The notes under the pieces are model-generated. The model did no database searches. It was given only the letters and a program-made list of their open reading frames with translations, and was not told where the DNA came from. The position numbers were made by a program, and so were the translations under genes. From Acidobacteriaceae bacterium (GTDB lineage: Bacteria; Acidobacteriota; Terriglobia; Terriglobales; SbA1), in assembly GCA_003136335.1 (NCBI GenBank), contig PLEA01000561.1, positions 1 to 5,479 on the forward strand: a stretch of 5,479 nucleotides of DNA, read 5' to 3'. Positions 1 through 5,479 of the stretch are shown one piece after another (within the stretch, counting starts at the first letter, position 1; each line of letters begins with the position of its first letter).

Positions 1-1053
1 GTTCCCCAGCTTGTACCAGCCTTCGTCGAGAATGATGTAAGGAAGACCGTATTTCGCTGCAAAGTCGATATAGTACTTATACGTTTCCGTATTGATTCCC
101 GCCTTGAAGTCCACGCCATACACATTGTTTGCATTCCACCAATCCCAGGCCACTTTCCCTGGCTTGATCCACGACGTGTCTTGCACCAGCGACGGTTTTT
201 CCAGAAGATAGACGATCTGGTTGGTAAGCAGGTCGCCATCCCGGTCGGCAATGCCAATCACGCGCCAGGGAAAGGTGCGTGTCCCGGCGGTGACTGCAAT
301 GTAGTCGGCGCTGTCAACTACTCTGTAGTCGCGATCGCCGGTCAAACTTTCTTTCAGCGGATAAGGTGGAAAGGTTGCCGCCAGGCCATTTCCGCCAGTG
401 CCCTTCAGCCAGAGGCCGGGGTAAGACTCTAAGTCCGATTCCGCAATCGCGACCTTTGCGCCGTCTCCTACGTCCACGACCGCGGGAAGAGTCGCGAGAA
501 ACGCAGGGTCAACTTCTCGCAAGTGCTGAGGCAGGTATTTCCGTTCATTGTGCGAGAAGAAGCCGTCTTCCTGTGGGTAATAGACAATGTCGTTCGCGGA
601 AAAATTAAAGTCCGATTCTTCCCCGTAGATCTTCACCTTCTGCTGCGGCATCGAGGTCTCGAAGCGGTAAGCCGCACCTTCGTCGTAGGCGCGGAACACG
701 ACTGCATATCCGCCCTCCATATTCAGCCGCAGTTCGTTGTAGTGATCACGAATTTTCGCGAACTTCTGGCGGACCACAGGCTCTACGACCTGATCAGAAG
801 AACGTGGCGTGGCGTCAATCACCTTCGGCTGTACTCCAAGTTTCTTATGCTCAACGTCGAGAGAAATCGTGCAATTCTCGAGCACCGCCCGGTCCTTCAG
901 GACGACGTCGTAGCGGATCTGCCCTGCGGTGCGAATTCTGATTTCGATTCGCCCGTCCGGCGAGCGCACGTCGTAGCTGGATTGTGCAGCCACATTTTCA
1001 ATAAATACGGCGACGAACATGAGTAATAGCAGCGCAGGAGCGAAGGCCTTCAT
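1..1053 (-). CDS. GH97 family glycosidase (alpha-glucosidase/alpha-galactosidase type), N-terminal part
   Basis: The frame is open from the ATG at 1053 to the left edge, giving 351 codons without a stop. Full GH97 proteins are usually about 620-720 residues, so roughly half is missing. Residues 1-23 look like a Sec signal peptide (hydrophobic LLLLMFVAVF, then VAA before Gln24), so the enzyme is probably exported. Residues about 25-290 match the GH97 N-terminal beta-sandwich: SPDG near 31, FRAYDEGAAYRF at 120-131, AESDLESYPGLWL at 204-216 and PWRVIGIADRDG at 262-273. The (beta/alpha)8 catalytic domain then begins with KPGKVAWDWWN at 298-307, GINTETYKYYIDFA at 319-332 and ILDEGWY at 341-347. 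Glu170 in SHNERKY may be the N-terminal calcium-binding Glu known in SusB; this is inference. The catalytic residues that separate inverting alpha-glucosidases from retaining alpha-galactosidases lie outside the window, so substrate and mechanism stay open. The start is supported by AGAAAGGTG about 5 nt upstream of the ATG. The gene is divergent from the mannosidase gene. Confidence 0.93.
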   Translation of the reverse strand, partial: MKAFAPALLLLMFVAVFIENVAAQSSYDVRSPDGRIEIRIRTAGQIRYDVVLKDRAVLENCTISLDVEHKKLGVQPKVIDATPRSSDQVVEPVVRQKFAKIRDHYNELRLNMEGGYAVVFRAYDEGAAYRFETSMPQQKVKIYGEESDFNFSANDIVYYPQEDGFFSHNERKYLPQHLREVDPAFLATLPAVVDVGDGAKVAIAESDLESYPGLWLKGTGGNGLAATFPPYPLKESLTGDRDYRVVDSADYIAVTAGTRTFPWRVIGIADRDGDLLTNQIVYLLEKPSLVQDTSWIKPGKVAWDWWNANNVYGVDFKAGINTETYKYYIDFAAKYGLPYIILDEGWYKLGN

Positions 1054-1097
1054 CGAATCACCTTTCTGGGTCGATGCATTTTCTGTACGGGAGAAGA

Positions 1098-1127
1098 ATC
1101 TTACTCGCGCGCGCGAGGGCAATTCAA
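1098..1127 (-). promoter_or_regulatory. Candidate promoter of the GH97 gene
   Basis: Reading the minus strand, a -35-like TTGAAT (1127-1122) is followed after 18 bp by a -10-like TAAGAT (1103-1098). Each box matches 4 of 6 sigma-70 consensus bases. Transcription would begin near 1091, leaving a leader of about 37 nt that includes the AGAAAGGTG ribosome binding site (1067-1059). The spacer is almost entirely filled by a perfect palindrome. This is inferred from box match and position only. Confidence 0.45.
1104..1117. repeat. Perfect 14-bp palindrome (alternating CG core) in the GH97 promoter spacer
   Basis: CTCGCGCGCGCGAG is its own reverse complement across all 14 bases and contains ten bases of alternating CG (1106-1115). 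It abuts the proposed -10 box of the GH97 gene and lies 4 bp from the -35 box. That is a position where a dimeric repressor or spacer-binding activator could act. It may instead be a chance CG run. No regulator gene is in view to pair with it. Confidence 0.5.
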
Positions 1128-1215
1128 TCATTACGATATAGCCGGCCAAACTGATCGCACTTTTGCGAGCAACGGTGGAGTTCAGGTGCAGATACCTAAA
1201 TAGGAGACGCCTAAC

Positions 1216-1226
1216 GAAATCATTTC
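1216..1226. repeat. 11-bp inverted repeat upstream of the GH38 gene
   Basis: GAAAT-C-ATTTC is a perfect 5-1-5 inverted repeat. It lies 27 bp upstream of the TATACT -10 box, at or just above the -35 region of the mannosidase gene, and overlaps the first copy of the direct repeat at 1220-1231. It could be a regulator-binding half of a larger site. It is short enough to occur by chance. Confidence 0.3.
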
Positions 1227-1277
1227 TCGGTGTCGCGAACCAGGAACTGGGTGTATACTCGCCGGTCATTTCGCGGT
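1220..1277 (+). repeat. Direct repeat of 12 bp flanking the GH38 -10 box
   Basis: TCATTTCTCGGT at 1220-1231 recurs as TCATTTCGCGGT at 1266-1277, identical at 11 of 12 bases, with starts 46 bp apart. The copies sit either side of the TATACT box at 1254-1259: one near the -35 position and one near the expected transcription start. This arrangement would suit a regulator that occupies both sites, but function is inferred from position only. Confidence 0.4.
1254..1259 (+). promoter_or_regulatory. Candidate -10 box of the GH38 alpha-mannosidase gene
   Basis: TATACT matches the sigma-70 -10 consensus at 5 of 6 bases. It would place transcription start near 1266, with a leader of about 29 nt before the ATG at 1295. 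The -35 position, around 1231-1236 (TGTCGC), is poor, so the promoter may need an activator or be read by another sigma factor. The box lies inside the longer open frame that starts at 1163, which argues against that upstream start. Confidence 0.42.
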
Positions 1278-1281
1278 TAAG

Positions 1282-1287
1282 AAGGGG
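1282..1287 (+). promoter_or_regulatory. Ribosome binding site that fixes the GH38 start
   Basis: AAGGGG, within a purine run at 1279-1288, ends 7 nt before the ATG at 1295. Together with the signal peptide that begins at this ATG, it supports 1295 rather than the TTG at 1163 that opens the same frame. Confidence 0.7.
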
Positions 1288-1294
1288 ATTCGTA

Positions 1295-4200
1295 ATGACA
1301 CGACGATGGAGGGTGTTTGCCTGGCGACCCTTTGCCAAATGCGTTCTTTCTGCAGCGGCCATCTCTATCTTTCTTCTTCCGTTAGCAGTACCGGCCCAGG
1401 CACAGTCCGCCGAGGAAGCGGCGCGCGCGGCGAGCACGCTCTCCAGCCAGTCCCAGACGGTAATCCAGCGTCTGTCGGGCCTGGATGCCCTGCCGCCAGA
1501 CGGATGGAAGACGCATGAGGGCGATCTTGCCCATGGTGAGGCCCTCGATCTCGATGATTCGAGTTGGCCCATCGTCCGTGCTAACTCCGCGGCCGGAAAA
1601 AACGCGATCTGGTATCGCCGCTCCATTACCGTGCCTCCAACCCTCAACGGATACGACCTGACGGGCACCAGAATCTGGTTCAGCTTTCGCGCCTCCGCGA
1701 ATGGGCCCATTTCGGAGATCATCTACTTGAATGGCCGTCGCGTGGCTATGGGCGACGATCTTGAACCCATCGTTCTCTTCGATCATGCAACGCCCGGCGA
1801 GACCGCGCTCGTCGCGGTCAAGCTACTTCCCACGGTCGACAACAAAGTTTTCGCGGGGACGCAGCAGAAAATCGAGTTCTCTGAGAGTCGGCCCAATCCG
1901 GACGACTTGCGAATCGAATTTCTCACCTCCGCGATCCTGCTTCCGAGTCTGTCCAGGAATGTCTCTTCCGATACTGCCGCGCTTGAAAAGGCGGTTGGCA
2001 CAGTCGATCTTAAAGCGCTCGACGCGGCCGACCAACGAGCCTTTGACGCCTCGCTGCGGCGCGCACAGGAATTGCTGGAAACGCTGAGACCCACGCTCCG
2101 GCAAGCCACTCTGCACCTTACAGGCAACGCGCATATTGACGCCGCGTGGCTCTGGCCCTGGACCGAAACTGTCGAAGTCGTCAAGCGAACATTCGGCACA
2201 GCCCTGCAACTGATGAACGAGTATCCCGACTACACCTATACGCAGTCGGCCGCCGCGTACAACGAATGGATCGCCGATAAATATCCGCAGATGAATGCGG
2301 AGATCAAACGGCGGATCAAAGAGGGCCGCTGGGAGATTGTCGGCGGGATGTGGGTTGAGCCCGACTTGAACATCCCTGACGATGAGTCCACGGCGCGTTC
2401 GTTGTTGATCGGCAAGCGCTGGTTCAAGAAAGAGTACGGAGTGGATGTCCACATTGGCTGGAACCCAGACTCGTTTGGCTATAACTGGCAGTTACCTCAG
2501 ATCTATAAGAAATCCGGCATCGATTATTTTGTCACCCAGAAGATGGCTTGGAATGACACCAATCAGTTGCCTTTCAAACTGTTCTGGTGGGAATCGCCAG
2601 ACGGCAGCAAGGTCCTGACTTATTTTCCCCATGACTACGTCCACACTGATCTGAATCCTGTCCGCTTGGCGAACGATCTGGCAACTGCGCGCAAGTATGC
2701 TCCGGGATTAGCCGAGATGATGGATCTTTACGGAGTAGGCGACCACGGTGGTGGCCCCACACGCGCCATTTTGGACGAAGGTGTGCACTGGATGCAGCCT
2801 GACAAAATTGTTCCGCCGATGCGGTTCGGCACGGCCGCCGCTTACTTTCATGAGATCGCCAGCAAGGTAGATAGCAACTCCCCGGAATGGAACTATAGCG
2901 CTATAGCTAAGGGATATAGGGAGCCGCCTGCGCCGGCGGCCGGCAGGATCAGCATTCCCACATGGAAGAGCGAACTCTATTTCGAATACCATCGCGGCGT
3001 AATGACGACGCAAGCCAACCACAAACGCAACATGCGCCAGAGTTCCATGTGGGCATTGAACGCCGAGAAATATGCCTCCCTGGCATGGTTGGATGGGAAG
3101 TCGTACCCCACCGATGAATTGACCGAGGCGTGGAAAAAGATCACCTTCAATGATTTTCACGACTTGGCCGCGGGATCGGGCATCGGCATCATCTACAAAG
3201 ATGCGCAGCGCGACTATGACCAGGTACGATGGGCAACGGATGAGATTTCCAGCAAAGCCCTGAACACCCTCGCGGCAAGCGTGAATACCAGCGCAACTGG
3301 CGGCATTCCGGTGTTTGTCTTCAATCCTCTGGCGTGGCAGCGCGCCGGATTGGTGACGCTGGAGGTTCAGATACCTTCCTCGATTGCGGGTGCACCATCG
3401 GTGCTCGATGCGCAGGGCCGCGTCCTTTCCTCGGAAGTTATCGCCAGCGACAAATCAACTAATACCTATCGCCTGCTGGTGAATGTTAAGAATGTGCCTT
3501 CCATGGGCTACACCATTCTTCACGTCGTTCCCGACGCGAAGCCGGCGATTACCGATTTAAGGGTCAGCGGACTGACCATGGAGAATTCGAACCTCCGGGT
3601 CACCGTCGATCCGAAAACGGGCTGTATTACCAGTCTGTTCGACAAGCGCTCCAACTTCGAGTCGCTGGCCAGCGGCGCCTGCGGGAATCAACTGCAGACT
3701 TTTACGGACACTCCCAAAGATTACGACGCGTGGAACATCGATCCGGGCACGCTCGATCACATGACTCCGATCGACGCCGTGAATTCGGTGGAGCTGATCG
3801 AAAAGGGTCCCTTACGCGCCGTGATTCGGGTATCGCGCGCCTGGCAAAGCTCAAAGTTCGTGCAGGACATCACCTTGTATGCCGGGGCCGATCAAGTCGA
3901 TGTGGTAAACGACGTCGACTGGCATGAGACGCACGTTTTGCTGAAGGTCGCCTTCCCGCTGGCCGCGACCAGCAGCCATGCGACCTATGAGATTCCTTTC
4001 GGCAGCATTGAACGTGCCACCACGCGGAACAACAGTTGGGAACGGGCGCAGTTCGAGGTTCCTGCACAACGCTGGGCAGACCTTGGCGATGGGCAGCATG
4101 GCTTCAGCCTGATCAATGAGTCCAAGTTTGGATATGACGATCAGGGCAATGTGCTGCGCCTTACGCTGCTGCGTTCGCCGATTTGGCCCGATCCCGAAGC

Positions 4201-4693
4201 TGACCGCGGGCACCAGCACTTCAGCTACGCCCTCTATCCACACGCGGGCGACTGGAAGCAGGCCCTCACCGTGCGGCATGGCTATGAGTACAACTACCAG
4301 TTGCAAGCCATGCAGGTTGCGGCGCACGCCGGTTCGCTGTCTCTGGAGCACTCCTTCGCCTCGGTTCAACCGGAGAATGTTGTGCTCACGGCGATGAAGA
4401 AGGCGGAAGACAGCGACAGTCTCATCCTTCACGCGTATGAGTGGGCTGGTAAGTCCGGCAACCTGACATTCACGGTACCCGAGGGAGCAACCGGCGCCAT
4501 CCTAACCAACCTTCTCGAACAGCCGCAGGGATCGCCGCTGACCGTCAGCGGAAATCAACTGACCGTGCCCATCCATCCCTTCGAGATTCTTACTCTTCGC
4601 GTCGATTACCGGCGTGAGCCGACGGAAAAACGCCCGGCGCATGACGGAGACGCGGCGGCGCTTCCGGCTGGGATTCATCCATACCTTAATTGA
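1295..4693 (+). CDS. Exported GH38 alpha-mannosidase (class II, Ams1/MAN2C1-like)
   Basis: This complete gene encodes 1132 residues and ends in TGA (4691-4693). It should hydrolyse alpha-linked mannose from glycans by the zinc-dependent retaining mechanism of GH38. Residues 1-36 form a signal peptide: basic MTRRWR, a hydrophobic stretch at 17-32, then AQA before Gln37. Residues about 55-215 look like a jelly-roll domain (WYRRSITVP from 106, IIYLNGRRV). The catalytic domain begins with HIDAAWLWPW (280-289), where His280 and Asp282 are predicted zinc ligands. Asp392 in WNPDSFGYN is the predicted nucleophile and zinc ligand. GVGDHGGGPT surrounds Asp483. The helical middle domain includes ELYFEYHRG (560-568), and NDFHD places the last zinc ligand at His622. 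Beta-rich C-terminal domains follow from about 665 to 1105, then a short polar tail. Motif order and GGMWVEPD match the Ams1/MAN2C1 branch, whose members are mostly cytosolic, so the export signal is notable. Linkage specificity cannot be read from sequence. The start is set by the signal peptide and ribosome binding site. Confidence 0.96.
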   Translation: MTRRWRVFAWRPFAKCVLSAAAISIFLLPLAVPAQAQSAEEAARAASTLSSQSQTVIQRLSGLDALPPDGWKTHEGDLAHGEALDLDDSSWPIVRANSAAGKNAIWYRRSITVPPTLNGYDLTGTRIWFSFRASANGPISEIIYLNGRRVAMGDDLEPIVLFDHATPGETALVAVKLLPTVDNKVFAGTQQKIEFSESRPNPDDLRIEFLTSAILLPSLSRNVSSDTAALEKAVGTVDLKALDAADQRAFDASLRRAQELLETLRPTLRQATLHLTGNAHIDAAWLWPWTETVEVVKRTFGTALQLMNEYPDYTYTQSAAAYNEWIADKYPQMNAEIKRRIKEGRWEIVGGMWVEPDLNIPDDESTARSLLIGKRWFKKEYGVDVHIGWNPDSFGYNWQLPQIYKKSGIDYFVTQKMAWNDTNQLPFKLFWWESPDGSKVLTYFPHDYVHTDLNPVRLANDLATARKYAPGLAEMMDLYGVGDHGGGPTRAILDEGVHWMQPDKIVPPMRFGTAAAYFHEIASKVDSNSPEWNYSAIAKGYREPPAPAAGRISIPTWKSELYFEYHRGVMTTQANHKRNMRQSSMWALNAEKYASLAWLDGKSYPTDELTEAWKKITFNDFHDLAAGSGIGIIYKDAQRDYDQVRWATDEISSKALNTLAASVNTSATGGIPVFVFNPLAWQRAGLVTLEVQIPSSIAGAPSVLDAQGRVLSSEVIASDKSTNTYRLLVNVKNVPSMGYTILHVVPDAKPAITDLRVSGLTMENSNLRVTVDPKTGCITSLFDKRSNFESLASGACGNQLQTFTDTPKDYDAWNIDPGTLDHMTPIDAVNSVELIEKGPLRAVIRVSRAWQSSKFVQDITLYAGADQVDVVNDVDWHETHVLLKVAFPLAATSSHATYEIPFGSIERATTRNNSWERAQFEVPAQRWADLGDGQHGFSLINESKFGYDDQGNVLRLTLLRSPIWPDPEADRGHQHFSYALYPHAGDWKQALTVRHGYEYNYQLQAMQVAAHAGSLSLEHSFASVQPENVVLTAMKKAEDSDSLILHAYEWAGKSGNLTFTVPEGATGAILTNLLEQPQGSPLTVSGNQLTVPIHPFEILTLRVDYRREPTEKRPAHDGDAAALPAGIHPYLN
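2893..2906. repeat. Perfect 14-bp palindrome inside the GH38 gene
   Basis: CTATAGCGCTATAG is fully self-complementary and overlaps a tandem CTATAGC/CTATAGC duplication (2893-2899 and 2900-2907, allowing for the shared G). It encodes Tyr-Ser-Ala-Ile in a non-conserved loop just before a Pro/Ala-rich segment (near residues 534-550) and uses the uncommon ATA codon. It is most likely incidental to coding, though such a perfect AT-rich dyad in a GC-rich gene stands out. Confidence 0.35.
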
Positions 4694-4741
4694 TTTTCAA
4701 AGAAGGCTACCGCGAGTATCGTGAACGAAAGAGCAGGCACC

Positions 4742-4757
4742 AATCTGTCGCCAGATT
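4742..4757 (+). terminator. Small hairpin after the GH38 stop, weak terminator candidate
   Basis: AATCTG-TCGC-CAGATT forms a perfect 6-bp stem with a 4-nt loop 48 nt after the stop codon. It has only two G-C pairs in the stem and no following T tract (CCGGAACAAC comes next), so it is not a canonical intrinsic terminator. It could slow polymerase, protect the mRNA 3' end, or be chance. Confidence 0.2.
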
Positions 4758-4922
4758 CCGGAACAACATGGCGGTAGGCCGCAATTGCGTCTCGCCCAAT
4801 ACCCCGCGTTTCACACACTCAGCGTTGGTCCTTAGGTTCCATTCGCTGGAAATCCCGATCAGAGCGTGCCCTGACCTGAGCGATGATAGCGCGAAATCGA
4901 AGGGTAAACGTAATCTCATCGT

Positions 4923-4930
4923 GAACGTTC
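4923..4930. promoter_or_regulatory. Candidate operator 1 of araB (GAACGTTC dyad)
   Basis: GAACGTTC is a perfect 8-bp palindrome lying just upstream of the proposed -35 box. Its right half also starts an imperfect dyad GTTCT-N8-AGAAC (4927-4944) that spans the -35 box. The same GAAC/GTTC half-sites recur at 4992-5005, centre to centre 72 bp away. Confidence 0.35.
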
Positions 4931-4933
4931 TGC

Positions 4934-4962
4934 TTGACGAGAACTGCAGAGTGGAAGATGAT
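4934..4962 (+). promoter_or_regulatory. Candidate araB promoter
   Basis: TTGACG (4934-4939, 5 of 6 consensus bases) is followed after exactly 17 bp by GATGAT (4957-4962, 4 of 6). Transcription would start near 4969, giving a leader of about 110 nt before araB. The position between two GAAC/GTTC dyads supports a regulated promoter. The weak -10 leaves room for doubt. Confidence 0.42.
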
Positions 4963-4991
4963 CTCGGTGCTCCGAGTTCCATCAAACATTT

Positions 4992-5005
4992 TGAACATTG
5001 GTTCA
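4992..5005. promoter_or_regulatory. Candidate operator 2 of araB (TGAAC-N4-GTTCA)
   Basis: TGAACATTGGTTCA has perfect 5-bp arms around a 4-bp centre. It falls about 24-37 bp downstream of the expected start of transcription from the 4934-4962 promoter and 75 bp before the araB ATG. This is a typical place for a repressor site that blocks elongation or closes a loop with an upstream site. The regulator is unknown. Confidence 0.42.
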
Positions 5006-5068
5006 CGCATCCCCATGGATATCCGCGATGACGCTCGGAGAGCAAAAGTCTCAACCGCCGCCGTATCC

Positions 5069-5072
5069 GGAG
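5069..5072 (+). promoter_or_regulatory. Ribosome binding site of araB
   Basis: GGAG ends 7 nt before the ATG at 5080. The frame is open back to a stop at 5029-5031 but contains no other ATG, GTG or TTG start, so 5080 is the only well-supported start. Confidence 0.65.
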
Positions 5073-5079
5073 CCTGCTA

Positions 5080-5479
5080 ATGGCCATCGTGGCTGGTGTC
5101 GACTTCGGGACGCTGAGCGTTCGTGTTTCTCTTGTCGACAGTGAACGGGGACTGCTCGACTGCGCTATCGCCGAGTATCCCCTGCATCGCAAGCGCGAAG
5201 ATCCGGAATACGCGACCCAATCCCATGAAGATCATATGCGGGCGCTGGCTTCTGCGACGCGCGCCGTCCTGAAGAAGGCCGACATTACCGCGAACCAAGT
5301 GCAGGCTATCGCTCTCGATACCACCGGCTCCTCCGTGATTCCGGTTGGCAAAGATCTCCAACCGCTAGGTGAGTATTACCTGTGGTGCGACCACCGAGCT
5401 AAAGGCGAAGCTGCCGAGATCACCGATGCGGCTCATCGGGAGGGTCTCGAAGCCATAAGGTGGTGCGGTGGAATCTACT
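5080..5479 (+). CDS. araB: L-ribulokinase, N-terminal part
   Basis: The frame runs from ATG 5080 to the right edge, giving 133 codons. Full ribulokinases are about 550-570 residues, so roughly a quarter is present. The enzyme phosphorylates L-ribulose with ATP to L-ribulose 5-phosphate in cytoplasmic L-arabinose catabolism, after AraA and before AraD. The visible part is the first half of the FGGY kinase N-terminal domain. GVDFGTLSVR at 6-15 is the opening phosphate-binding strand, with Asp8, Gly10 and Thr11. AEYPLHRKRED (31-41) and ATQSH (45-49) follow, then ALDTTGSSVIPV (78-89) and YLWCDHRA (100-107). GTLSVR and the DTTGSSVIPV plus WCDHRA combination favour ribulokinase over xylulokinase or glycerol kinase. 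No signal peptide is present, as expected. It has its own ribosome binding site and a long upstream region with candidate operators. Whether araD and araA follow cannot be seen. Confidence 0.92.
   Translation, partial: MAIVAGVDFGTLSVRVSLVDSERGLLDCAIAEYPLHRKREDPEYATQSHEDHMRALASATRAVLKKADITANQVQAIALDTTGSSVIPVGKDLQPLGEYYLWCDHRAKGEAAEITDAAHREGLEAIRWCGGIY

Larger units (their letters stand above)
4694..5079. other. Intergenic region between GH38 and araB, no convincing gene
   Basis: These 386 bases separate the mannosidase stop from the araB start. Short open frames exist on both strands, but none shows a recognisable motif, a good ribosome binding site or a protein-like composition, and the longest minus-strand frame runs into araB. 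The region instead holds a hairpin at 4742-4757, a 10-bp palindrome CGCAATTGCG at 4780-4789, a candidate promoter at 4934-4962 and GAAC/GTTC dyads at 4923-4930 and 4992-5005. Its length and these elements suggest araB is transcribed from its own promoter rather than by read-through. Confidence 0.6.

Noticed and set aside
523..1026. 167-codon plus-strand open frame antisense to the GH97 gene
   Set aside because: The minus strand here encodes clear GH97 motifs in an uninterrupted frame, so the plus-strand frame is a shadow.
1163..1294. Upstream extension of the GH38 reading frame from a TTG start
   Set aside because: The extension is rich in Arg and has no domain-like pattern. It overlaps the TATACT box, and the ATG at 1295 has a good ribosome binding site and begins a clear signal peptide.
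1823..2452. 209-codon minus-strand open frame antisense to the GH38 gene
   Set aside because: It lies entirely across conserved GH38 coding sequence including the zinc-site motif; it is a shadow of the GC-rich coding strand.
2924..2947. GC-rich inverted sequence in the GH38 gene (CCTGC ... GCAGG)
   Set aside because: Only the outer 5-bp arms pair cleanly. The inner part mismatches or leaves an impossible loop, and the bases encode a Pro/Ala-rich loop, so codon choice explains it.
4742..4757. The hairpin as a true Rho-independent terminator
   Set aside because: The stem is short with only two G-C pairs and there is no T tract after it, so it is listed only as a weak candidate.
4819..5016. 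65-codon minus-strand open frame
   Set aside because: Its composition looks more protein-like than the neighbouring frames, but there is no recognised family and no independent support, and it lies across the araB control elements.
4690..5031. 113-codon plus-strand open frame from TTG overlapping the GH38 stop
   Set aside because: It has no recognisable motif and its composition resembles translated intergenic DNA. It starts with TTG inside the mannosidase stop region and would cover the candidate araB promoter and operators.
4707..5192. 161-codon minus-strand open frame between GH38 and araB
   Set aside because: It is Arg/Ser/Leu-rich without motifs and overlaps the first 113 bases of the well-supported araB gene antisense, so it is most likely a shadow frame.

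Overview
The window reads as a carbohydrate-use locus on a moderately GC-rich bacterial chromosome. It holds three protein genes: a divergent pair of exported glycoside hydrolases, followed by the start of a sugar kinase gene. An exported GH97 enzyme, a large GH38 alpha-mannosidase with an N-terminal signal peptide, and a ribulokinase of the 'GVDFGTLSVR' type would fit Acidobacteriota (Terriglobia-like soil bacteria). That assignment is inferred from protein style alone; no ribosomal or other marker gene is present.

Layout. Positions 1-1053 (minus strand) hold the N-terminal 351 codons of a GH97 glycosidase whose 3' part lies beyond the left edge. Positions 1054-1294 are a divergent control region. 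It carries a minus-strand promoter whose 18-bp spacer contains a perfect 14-bp palindrome, and a plus-strand TATACT -10 box flanked by near-identical 12-bp direct repeats. Positions 1295-4693 (plus) encode a complete 1132-residue exported GH38 alpha-mannosidase with zinc-site and nucleophile motifs present. Positions 4694-5079 contain no convincing gene. They do carry a small hairpin, a candidate promoter (TTGACG-17-GATGAT), and two GAAC/GTTC dyads that bracket this promoter. Positions 5080-5479 (plus) hold the first 133 codons of L-ribulokinase (araB), which runs off the right edge.

How they may work together. The two hydrolases would release alpha-linked glucose or galactose (GH97) and mannose (GH38) from glycans outside the cytoplasm. 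The kinase would act inside the cell on L-ribulose from L-arabinose breakdown. The three activities do not form one linear pathway. Adjacency, divergence and separate candidate operators suggest a loosely grouped, independently regulated glycan/pentose region. There is no SusC/SusD pair, transporter, regulator gene, RNA gene, mobile element or CRISPR array in the window. I found no strong evidence of a previously undescribed system; the most interesting signals are the regulatory dyads in the two intergenic regions.
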